The notes beneath the pieces are model-generated. The model searched no databases. It saw nothing but the letters and a program-made list of their open reading frames with translations, and was not told the origin of the DNA. From contig JBAMJV010002096.1 of NCBI GenBank assembly GCA_037951105.1, forward strand, positions 1 to 64,000: a stretch of DNA of 64,000 nucleotides, in the 5' to 3' direction. Of this stretch, positions 39,501 to 51,500 are shown in pieces; position 1 is the first letter of the stretch; the number at the start of each line of letters is the position of its first letter. This DNA comes from Echinarachnius parma (taxonomy: Eukaryota > Echinodermata > Echinoidea > Clypeasteroida > Echinarachniidae). Position numbers and translations under genes: made by a program.

Positions 39501-42500
39501 CTTTTTGCATTTTGTCCGCTTAATTGTTTTAAAATGGTATTTGATATTTAGTAATTATTGTTGTTGTTGATGCTTAAGGATATGACTTCTTCATTCCCGA
39601 TGCGCCTTTTGTTATTTAATTTAATTAGAAATACATGTATTTAATAATATTATCATATCATCATATTATGATGATTGAATTCATTTTATTCAGTAAATTG
39701 TTACATAATGCATTATATTGTATTACGTTTAAGCCCTGCATTGACAGTTATGCGTCATGTCCTGGGCTATATGTAAGAGTCTGTTCACCTTTACCCTTGT
39801 TCCTTTGTTGAATTGACAATAAAGTGATATCAAATCAATGGAAATAAAATATATGGAACGTTCCATTATTATATTCCCATTGGGCATGTGGAAGAAGCAA
39901 CCTGCTTTTCTGCAAAGATGAACAGTGGATTAAGCGCCATTTTGGTTACTAAAGCTCAGCCTTACCAAAACTGTACTACCCCTTTAAGCTTTTCTTTTGA
40001 TTTGGGGGTATACATATGGTGAAATAAGGTATGCGTTTTAACTCATGAGTTTTAACTCATGAGTTTTAACTCATCACCTACCATGCCTTCAGCATGTACC
40101 AAAATCTTCTGTTAGGTCTGATTATCAAAAATCATTTAGGGAAAGACAATTAATTTATACATGATTTATTGTGATTTATTTTTTACTTTAAACACACCCG
40201 TTAATGACAGAGCGCACGGTGTTCATATTTGACATTAACTTTGAAAACAAAACGCCCTCTCTGTACACACCTTGATTTAAATAAAGACGGTGACAGAGAA
40301 GGAATAAGTATTAAAATGCACCTGTCTAGTAGATATCTCCCGCGACCAAACCTTTGCAGAATAACAAAATTGCGGTTTAATTTATTATTTGCTCCAGATG
40401 ATTCGGTGGGCGATGCATGCGAAGATGACTTCGATGGGGATGGTTACCATGACGACGATGACAACTGTCCGAGAAGCAATGTCTACCACAACGTATCGTG
40501 GGCGGGAGGGTATTCTACCAACATGCGCTTAGGCGATACACCGGCATGGACATTGGCAAACGAGGTAGGTGCCACAATATTCCAAGGGGGTCAACACGCG
40601 GGGACGGGAGAACATTCCCCCCCCCCCCCTCTACCTTACTTGAAAGTGGAGCGGATTGCCCCCCCCCCCCCCCAAAAAAAAAAAAAATAATAATAATAAT
40701 AATAATAAATAAATAACAAAAACAAAAACAAACACAAACAAAAAACAAAAACAAACAAACAAACAAAACATGATTAAAAAGCAAGGAGATCTGCAGCAGC
40801 ATCCCTAGCGATAAACTGAACCCTGTCGTCTCGTCGGCGAAGATATGATGAAGGCAGTTATTCATGCGTGAGGATGAAGAAGAATACTTTCAATTTATGC
40901 ATCAGTTTATGCAACTTCCTGCTTCCATTCGTGAGCATCTGTTAACACAAGAGGGCGCTATTAGACACCCAAAATATGGTATTTCAACATCGCGAATAAA
41001 GTCAACGCTTTTTCAAATTATTAATTTGTTGATATTTTTGCCCTTTTTAAACGGATTTTGATCTTACAAACGTTGTTGTTTGTGTGCACAAATATGTGTT
41101 GTTAATTTTCATGTTGCAGTATATTCTTAATATTGCTTCTGTTTTGTGGGGGTATCAGTTCACCTTTCTACTGGTACCAAACAATGTCATGTAATATTGT
41201 ACAGTATATGGAATACTTATATTTTGTTTGAATATTTATATATGCTTGTAATTTTATTTTCTTTGCTTATGTATTTTGTAAGCTTTCAGTGAAACACAAT
41301 TGGAATATAAATTGAAATGTACACTCCCTTCATGCCCTATAAAGGGATCTTGTATCAATGTCTAATTCATCAAATCAAATTGGAATGCTAACGGCTCCCT
41401 CATAGTTTTAGTTTTGGGGGAATTTCCCTTTCATTAAAAAGATATTTCCGATTGAAGTGTCCAAATGTTAAACTATCCGCCTGATAGTCGTAACCGTGTA
41501 CAACGTATGTGTAATGGGTTATGGAATATCACTTTGTATTTTTGCTCATTACTGGGCCATATAACGTCCATTTAGCTCACACGATACCAAGTGAACATAT
41601 TAGATAGAAAAAACAATACAATACATCAACCGTTCATCACTTTGTGCACACTCATCATGCTCATCAAAGTTGCTAGATCCATGTAAAGAGGTAGTTCAGT
41701 TTTGGTATAGAGGGCGTTGTGAGATAATGAACAACTGAGTGTAACATTTGAAAGAGCATACAAATTTAATGGCAGAATAAAATTTATTTGATCAAAATCG
41801 GCACAGAAACGGCTGTAATATAGGTTTTCCCGCTCAATTTTGCGATTGTGTCAATCGAATTCAATTTTCAATTCAATTTCAATTTATTCTTGCTTCCAAC
41901 AAAACATTACAAATGAATAATGATAATTTGCACAAAATAGTGATATACATATTGGAAACAAGAGGGGTCCACTAAAAAGCAATGCTTGTACAATTGATAA
42001 TAGGAGCAAACGAATTCGCGCGATTTGCGATCGCCGTGTCAAAGCAGCATTCGAATTCGTAAATAGTCGTTCAAAATCACGTATGAGCAAGTGAATTTGC
42101 ACAAAGAGCATACCTTTTCATCAATGGTCATTCGAATTCGCGAAAGGGCAGTTGACAGTTGGCTGCACATTCGCAAATTCGAGTGCCCATAAATGAACGT
42201 CTGTGTCTATAAGCCAGTTCGTAGTTACAATCTGCGCATGCGCGTATTTACTTCCGGGTATTCTGATATTCCATCGATCGTGAGAATCAAAGAAGCCACA
42301 CGTGCAATTGAATGCGAATTATTTGTTTACGTTTTTAAAATCTAGATCAGGATCAAAATAAGCCCATCGTTTTTGTATTCACCACATCAAAGGTTAATAG
42401 CATAATATGTACTATTTCATAGAACAAGAACCGGTTTGATAGAATGTGTTATTCATGTGTAATGATGATATTTATTGATCAATAATTTCACCGAGCCTTG

Positions 42501-45500
42501 CTTGGCCTGGCTAGCACGCACTGGATATGTACACACGTAGGTGTACATAGCATTGTGCGGAGATTATCGTCTTCTGCTTGCTGGACTATCCAACGCAAAA
42601 ACAGTTTTTGCCGTCTGATTTCTCTCTCCATTTATTAGAAAATGCAAACAAAATGTCGTTTATGTGATCCACAATTTATATAAATTGATAATGATTACCG
42701 ACTTTCTTGTTTTGAAGACCGCAACATGTAGAAATAAATATTATATCCCGTCTGTTTTTCTTGCCGATGGCGTCCTAAAACAAAGCGTTCAATTTTGAAC
42801 GGTACATTGTACGAATGGGCGGTATGCTTATCGCCCGCCTTGTACCATTATTGCGCGTGAATGATTCACCTGGATCATTCACAAGAAAGATGATTACAAG
42901 AAAGTTGATATGGAGAAAAATCGGTAAATTCTTGAATATACTTTACATCATATGTGTTCTTTATGAGTTTATACAGCTGCTCGTATAATTTCCACTTTGA
43001 TTTTATGCATCTAATGTTTGTTTTATGCTGTCAAACTAAAATTATCCGGTAATATGACATACTACCATACACTTTACTGTACGTTGATCGCCCGTTGATG
43101 GAATATCGGACTACGCCCTCTGTCGTCACCCAAGCTCCATAGTCTAATTACGAACTGGCTTATTCACGAAAGCGTATGCGTATGCATGAATTCGCTTGCA
43201 CTTATTCGGAACTTGGAAGACCGATACGAACGATTACGCGGTAATGCGTGAATTTAAATGACCCTTAATGAATTCGATTGAAAAAAAGTGTAAAATTGAG
43301 CGGGAAAACCTATATTAATAAATTTATCCGATCGTAATAATTCTGAGGCCCAGATGCATTCGACGATTTTTTTACAAAATTTTAAAAATGCTTACACTTC
43401 TTTAAAAATGTTAAAAATAGGTGTTTAAATAGGTTGATGATCTCATTATTTCAACAAAACATCTTATGCATAATTTTGTATGAAAAATGGTTGAAACCGA
43501 TGCTTTTTTAGAGAGCGCCCTTTTGTGTTTTAATGGCTCTGTTTCAATGATAACAGGCTTTTTACTTAGTCGTTTGTAATTTTATAACTATTAGTTTGTA
43601 GTGTTATTGTACAGGTTTTACTAAAGCTCAAGCCTTACCAAAACCGTACTACCCCTTTAAAGCGTTTCACAATCATGTCGTTGTCTCCAGGGCAAGGAGA
43701 TTCACAGCCCGAGTGATAACTCCAACCCAGTCATCCTCGTCACCAAGGGGCGCGTTGGCGAAGTCACGATGACGGCGACTATGTTCGTCAAGGACAACGG
43801 GTCCCGGGCCGACCGAAACGGCACGGGCATCGTGTTTGGTTACAAGAACAACCTCCGGTTCTACCTAGCGGAGTGGTGGGGCTCACACCAGCCCAGAAAC
43901 AGCTGGCTATATACGATCCAAGGTTTGATCATCAAAGTGAGTAGTTTTGTCTTCTTTTTCCGTATATAATTATAATAATCATAATATATCGCATTTATAT
44001 AGAGTGTAATGCAATGTTTTTAAGTCCCTTGGGCATCAGGTACAGGTCAAACCAGCGCAATAGTGCAGACTTCACCCGGAGTATGCCCATCGCGTTTGTC
44101 CTTCAGCAAGACAATTAATCCACATTGCTGCTCTCTACCCAGGTGTATAAATGGGGACCCGGTAGGAGATGAAAGCCTTGATATGTAAACGATCTTCTCA
44201 ATGCCCATGAGCCGCTTGGAATGAATGCTCCCCAGGAAGTGGAGATGGTGCACACAATGTGTGCTGGTTTGCATTGTATCCTACGACCGGGGTACTACTA
44301 TCATTGTAAAGCGCTTATAGATGATTATCAATAATATTAGGCGCTATATAAATCCAGTATATTATTATTATTATTATCATTATTTTCATGGCTGAAGATT
44401 AACGCACTTCCGTGTGGTGCACATACAGTCAGTAATGAACGCAAACACAATCAAACAAAACAAAGCAAGCAAAAAACAAACAAAACACGAACATTAGGGG
44501 TTGGGTGTCGGTTTTTAAATGCGGACGCGTTGACACTGATCCTTTCAACCTTGCTACTGGTTAGTTAGATATTTAAATGAATTAATAAATGCGATGTATC
44601 TATCTGTGCCATTGCGCTCTAAATCCCGATCACTGGAAAAGTTGTTCGATGAATCAAACGAGTGTCGGACAGAATCAGAGCGCAAGCGATTACTGTATAC
44701 AGGATCCTACCTGCGCGCACGCGGCGTCGCGCTTGGCCACCGTAGTAAGATGATACATTTTCCTTCCATATTCTATCAAGAAAATTGACAGTCCCTCGCT
44801 GGATGATGGGCAGCGCAAGTCTATGTGGGACTACAAGGACCATCCTAGTTACTCCGAGGTTCTATGGCGAGACACCAACATGACGGTCTGGCAGCCACAA
44901 ACCGCCTATAGGTGGCGCCTCACACATAGGCCCTCTATCGGTATGATGCGGTAAGTTATCTCGCCTTAGTCTATCGACATGATTCTGTTGGTTTAATAAC
45001 ATTATGCATGGATGTAAAATAACGTGGTATCAGATTGGAGCAATTATGCACAACTTCAAGGTGACGTCAATAAAACAAAACTGAAAACCAACGCCACCTT
45101 AAAGTGACTGTGTCTTCGGGTTCCAAGGTGCGCTATTAAAAGACGTCAAAGGGAGGCGCCATTTTGATGGTACTCATGCTGCGCGCTCAGTTGCTCATAT
45201 ATTTAAAGACATATGTGATTGTCAAACTTGCACGTTTTTTACTACAAAAAACACCGGGTTATTAGGCGGAGGGCCATAGTCGAAAAAGTGGCTTCCTTAA
45301 GGACTTAGGTTGCCAGATCTCCACAACAAGTTTAAACCAATTTTATTTGCAAGTATTTTTAATAAGACAAATTAATTCAGAGGTCTACCTCAAAAAATTT
45401 GTTGCGAACACCTCCAAATCCAAGATGGCGTCCAAAGAAGTAGCCGTTTTGACTTACTATAGATAACTGGCGAGATTTCCCAAACGACACCAACAATTAG

Positions 45501-48500
45501 CATGATTTTGCAACCATATTAAAGACAATAACATTTCCTATAATCTGATACCAAATTTCATGGGTTTCAGGATATGTAACACGGTAATTTTTAGTCCCAA
45601 ACTCAAATTTTAGGCATTTTCCCCCAAAAATATGAAATTATTGATTTACATAATTCGGCATAAATCAATAATTGCATTAGGCGTTGAATTAGTACTTTTC
45701 AGAAAACTGCCTAGTTATATCAACAATACTCTGTGAAAATTTCAAGTGTGTACCGTATCTGAACAAAAAGTTATGATAACTGGAAGTCAGCATTTGATAT
45801 CGACAAATACAGCAATTTTGTACGATTTCGAATGCTATACAGGGTGCCCCAATAAATGTAATTCTTGTATTACGGACTTTATTCAAGAAATGCTCCTAAA
45901 TAATGACATGTTGTTTATACCTGTTTTCAACAAAACCTTCAGTTTCCTTCTTTTATGTCATGAATATGCCGCCATCGGTTTGCAATACACGAAAATAGTG
46001 TATTGGTAATTTTACTGCAATAATAAATCCATTATGCAAAGTGTACTATTTAGTGCAATATTCGAATGAGAGGCGCGCGTCCTTCACAGTTGGACCGACC
46101 ATATCTGGATAATTATGTTTTTAAAATGATTATTATTCGGAACACCACAGTTAGCTAGACTTTTTCAGGGTTCGAAGAATACTTTGAATAGGCTATTATG
46201 TTTATTGTACAATAACTTTTTGTACCACCTTGTACATTTGTAACCATAGTAACAACAACAATAGAAATACAATAAATCATATATCTGGCTACTACAAGCC
46301 GCATTATGCACACTAATTTTCGCGTGAACATGAAGGAAAACAAATCACATGTAAAGTGACACCGTTAACCTGCTAATTTTAAGTTTTTAAAAGAAATATT
46401 TGGTGATTTGGTATATTTCTGTCCATAATCGGCTGTTGTTACCATGGTTACACGAGTACAGTGTAGTGCACAAAAAATAAACATTCGGCTTGCTGAGGCT
46501 TTTCGGTGGTGTACATATTGGTATAGCAATTGAGTTTGTTTCGTTTTGATACTAAGTCAGCCAATTTGTATAGACCTTTATGGTCTCCAGATACATGTAA
46601 TAAGATATGAAGGGCATGAAGGGTGCGTGCCTTGCGATCACGATGATGTTCGAATATACGCTCTGCACATATTATGTCCCGCATATTATGTACTTCAGTA
46701 AAACACTTACTCAAGATAATGAACATGATCTTGACAATGTTTAAACACATCATGGGCACCCAGTATGATTCGAATTCGCAAAACGCACAGCAGGCGCGTC
46801 AGTATGCAGCTGACTGGAATGCTCCTTGTGGAGTGGAATTAAGTTCATTATTAGCGCTTGATTTATGATAAACATGATAAATGCAGTTACATAAATACAA
46901 GACAGACACGACATCTACGCGGATTGCAAAATGATGGTGGAATATTCATCATATTACAGGAAATGGTGGTTTTGTTGATATTTCGTAACTGGAATTGAAG
47001 GTGTCCCGAGATTGACGCAATCATTTGGTACACAAATCCTATAATCAAGATTACACATTTTTGGGACACCCTGTACAGCATGAGAAATCATGCAAAACTA
47101 CCCGTTTTGTCAATATCAAATGCTGACTTCCAAGTACTATAACTTTTTGTTCAGATACGGTACACACTTGAATTTTTCACAGAGTATTGTTGATATAATT
47201 GGTCAGTTTTTTGTAAAGTATTAATTCAACTGCTAATACAATTATTGATTTATGCGTAATTATGTAAATCAATAATTTCATATTGTTGGGAAAAAATGCC
47301 TAAAATTTGAGTTTTGAGCTAAAAATTACAGTGTTAACTATCTTGAACCCCATAGTGTTTGGTATCAGATTATAGGAAATTATATTGTCTTTAATATGGT
47401 TGCAAAATAATGCTGATTTGAGGTGTCGTTTGGGAAATCTCGCCAATTATATATAGCAATACAAAACAATTGCTTTGTTGGACGCCATCTTGGATTTGGA
47501 GGTGTTCGCAACAAATTTGTTGAGGTAGACCTCTGAATTATGTTGTCTCATTAAAAATACTTGCAATTAAAATCGGTCTAAACTTGTTGTGGAGATCTGG
47601 CAACCTAAAGTCACTTTTTTCGACTTTGGCCCTCCGCCTATATGGTTATGCATAAAATGAATACTTAACTCTATAATGTTGAGAATGTTTACAATCTGTT
47701 AGCTGTATTGATGTTTTTCTTTTATTTTCATCAAAGGAAATCTACCTCTGCACCAAATGTGGGCGTTAGCATTGACAAGGGAAAATCTATGGCACAGCTC
47801 AACTTGTATATAGGTCGCATTATAACGTCATTGATAGTTATCTAACAACTGTCTATTAAGGTATCAGGTCGAATGTCACATGTAACCCGCTATGACATGT
47901 ATGAGATGTTGGGGGCAACGTCACATCGAGATCATTTATAACGATGTTCTGTTTTGTTTCTTTAAAGGATAAGTATCTCTGCATCGAATGAGGGCGTTAT
48001 CATTGATACGGGAGAAATGTATGACACGTCTTATCTAGGAGGTCGCATTGGCTTCTTCCAGCTCGGACAAAATAACACCATGTGGTCAAATGTGGACTTC
48101 AAGTGCTTGGAAAGGTAATAAACTGAGTTACCTGTTTCATCTGATGTTTGTTGACATACGCAAAAACAAACCAAAGGTTGATAAAAAAAAAAAATGTGAT
48201 ATAATATGTTAACTGAGTTATGTGGCCCAGTATGCTCCCAGGGGAGTTGAGAAAGTATGCAATATCATTGTGTGGGTTCGAAATGTACCTGATGACCATG
48301 GGTAATAATAATTGAATAATTATCTAAGGGCAGTAGAGTCTGTAATATTTAGAGTAGCTGCGCTGTATAAATGTTCATATTATTAGTATTGTTACTATAA
48401 CATTATGTACTTGACACTCAACCTAACAGGTCAAATCAGGCTCTAGAGTTCAAAGGTCAAGAGGGTTACGTCATGCTGGGCAATGTGGAAAGCCTCATGA

Positions 48501-51500
48501 TGACGTCACACTTCACGGTGGAGGCGTGGTGTTACGTCACAGGGACGGGGACTGACGTCACATATCCAATACTCGGCTCCTCTGACGGCCAGTTTCATCT
48601 ACATATCAGAAACGGGTAAGAAAACAAAATGCAACCTGTTATTTCCTAACTCATCGCCATAAGTATGTTCACAGCTGGAACGATCCCAGTGATCGTTTTT
48701 GTTTTATATTTAATGTAACATATCCTGAAAACAAAGCATTTTTGTTCGTATACAAATGAAAACTCGATTCAGGGTTTAAATCAACATGCCACGAACAAAA
48801 ACCACCGGCGATGCAAGTGGTCGATACTGGAAGGTAAGGGCCCGCTCACATTATCACAGGAAAGCGTAAACGGATGCACGACGGAGGATGGTATTTTAAA
48901 TCCGTTCGTATCCGTTCGTATGCACTCCTTGTGCGTTCCTTGTCAAGCAATGTACGTTACTCTATCCGGCGGAATGTGTGTGTGCATGCAGCAATGGAGA
49001 CGAAATTCACCCCCGGCTAATTTGATTTTGCAAATTGTCTATCCGTCGGGCATCCGTTTACGCTATCCGATAATATGTGATCGGGCCTTAACGCAGTAGG
49101 CTATCAATCGAAAGGTCGCAGTGTCAGGTCCCCCTGAAGCCCAACATATTCTAAATTTACTTTAAAGGGGACCACCAGGCAAAGAAGAACAGCACATACA
49201 GTAGTTAAATATTTTGGTACCGTTGTGTAATATCAAATAGATGCCAAACACTTTGCAAATGGTTCTGTAAGTCATAAACAATGCAATTAATTACCACACA
49301 TACGGAACCATTATGGCATCATGGTTCTGTACGCGCCAAATGTCTGAGAGTGCGCCAATTCTATTCGCGAGAAGGTTTGAAGACAATAGAATCAGGGACG
49401 ATGCGTTCGTCCTAGGTAAAAGGTAGTCTTCGTTTGCAGACACATGCTGTAGTATGGTGATGCGTTTTCCAATTTTAAATTTGTTATGAAAAATTGTTTT
49501 TTCTGAATTTGTTGGTGAAATTAACTACTAAAAAAGGTTACCGTTTATTTATAAGAATATGTGTTCGGGTGGTTGTACCCTTAAATAATGGTAACAAAAT
49601 TATGATTGTTTTTGTTTGTTTTCCTTTCCGTTATCCGTGGCAGAAACTTGGTCGGCGAGTATGCATCGGTGGTAGGGACTTTAAGTGGAGTGTCCGACGG
49701 GACTTGGGTCCATGTAGCCATCAGAGTCTCCGTCGGGGGTAAGGGGATTGATTTGATCCATTTTAGTTCATTCTAATTCCTTTGGTTCTGAAACCAAAAT
49801 TGTCCGACACCAACTTATTATACTTACAGTTTGTCTTAACCACTCAAGTAACTGTTGTCCAACATAAATTTTGTCAAATGCAATCAATTTCATCTAATTT
49901 CAATTGGTAAGAAGTGGTTCGTCCTAATAACAAATGTGTCTACATGCATCTTGTCTCAAACCAGTTTGTCTTATATCCGTTTAGCCTACAACTGGCTTGT
50001 AATTTGTGGTTGGGACTCCTAATAGAGTCTCTAATTGGACTTGCGTCCACGTCGCCATCATGGTTTCCATTGTAGATAAGAGGATTGAATTTGTGTATCG
50101 ACAATAGATCGACATATCGCTTAACAGAATGGCAACCAATAAAGGAAAGGAGAAGAGGAAGCAGGCAAACGAAAAGATGGGGAGATGAACTATAACATCA
50201 TACATGGGAACGGCCACATGGCCCAGGATAGCTAAAGCTAGAAGAGAATGGAAATGTCATGAGGAGGGCTTTGTTCAACGTTTGGGTGAACTGTTGCCTG
50301 ATACATACATATAAAGATCCCATTGGTCTTTACCCGGTTTAGTCCAAGCACATTATTGTTTTGTTCGAGTCCCACTTAAGTCTTATTCCAAATTGTCCAA
50401 TACCATTGTAGTCTAAAGCCATCTTGTCAAGTTCAATATTTCTATCCGGCTCGCGTTTCCGCGGTAAAAATATTATTTTAATCTTAAACATATCTTAACG
50501 TGTGTTTTTCAAGAATTAGGTGAACTATCTTTCATAGCAATAACTCAGATTATAAATCAATCAACAATGTGCGCTTTTTTTATTATTTGTAATGGATGAA
50601 TAAGTTCACATCAACTTTTCTGCTACGATATTTACATTTTGAAAAATTCGAACTTTTTGTGAGGGGTTGATATCATGACGGTATGTAATACCTCTTCCTT
50701 TCCTATTAATATGTTTTGTTTGTTATCTTTGAATGTTCAACAGATGCTTTGACCCTGTTTATCAATGGCGAGCCTTCGACGGAGACATCCCTCATTTCTC
50801 ATAGTGAATGGGTCAGTATTGTATTGTATTGTGTTTACAAATAAGGGGATCTAGTAACTTTGTTGACATATTAAAAAAAACACTGGCAAATGCAGGTGGT
50901 TGATCAAATTTGTGATTCTGTGATCTGATATATGTCAACTGAGTGATGTGTGAAGATTCTATGGTATATGAATGTCATACGACTGAGTAATAAGCGAAAA
51001 TGCTAAGTGATATTCGCTAACTAATTGTACTGACACTGTACACATCTATAACTATCCAGTAGATAATTATAAATCTGAACCCCTGAAGCATACATATCTT
51101 TATAAAGAAAGAGTAATTTGGAAAATCGAAAGATGTTCCACGTTTCTACTTTCTATACGTAATACAAATGCAAAGAAGTATTTGAAAAATGCTAGAGTTC
51201 CAAGTAAGTTTTGATGCTATTGACAATGTTACTAGATTCTTTTAACGCGTTTTTTATAGTCTAAAAAACTCATCACCAAAGTGAACCAAATTAATATAAA
51301 TAAAATGTTCACAATGTTCACAAACTCAATTGCGATCTATCATCTCTTGCTTCTATGTTGTCATCATTCTATGTGCTGTGTCAAGCCTTCGAGCAGAATG
51401 CACTGCAAGGCATTAACCATGTTAACGGTCATTCAGATTCCTAAATTACACGCGCGGTGGCAACTTGCGAACACATTGCGCACGGTGCATAATGCACACT

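Larger units (their letters stand above)
41821..43314. mobile_element. TAGGTTTTCCCGCTC MITE, copy 2, middle shell
   Basis: Same ends as 27866-28271. Against that copy it has two insertions: a retroelement-like piece at about 41862-41996 and a DNA element at 42211-43161. Confidence 0.88.
41682..43660 (+). mobile_element. TTAA-type MITE, copy 6, outer shell of a nested set
   Basis: gtaaagaggtagttcagttt at left, accaaaaccgtactacccct then ttaa at right. Split between cggctgtaata and ataaatttatccgatcg by the element at 41821-43314. It ends about 30 bp before exon 30. Confidence 0.85.

Noticed and set aside
44796..44950. Alternative exon 31 start at the later cag
   Set aside because: That acceptor gives TGA within five codons in the required phase; the aag acceptor at 44780 keeps the TSP C-terminal frame.
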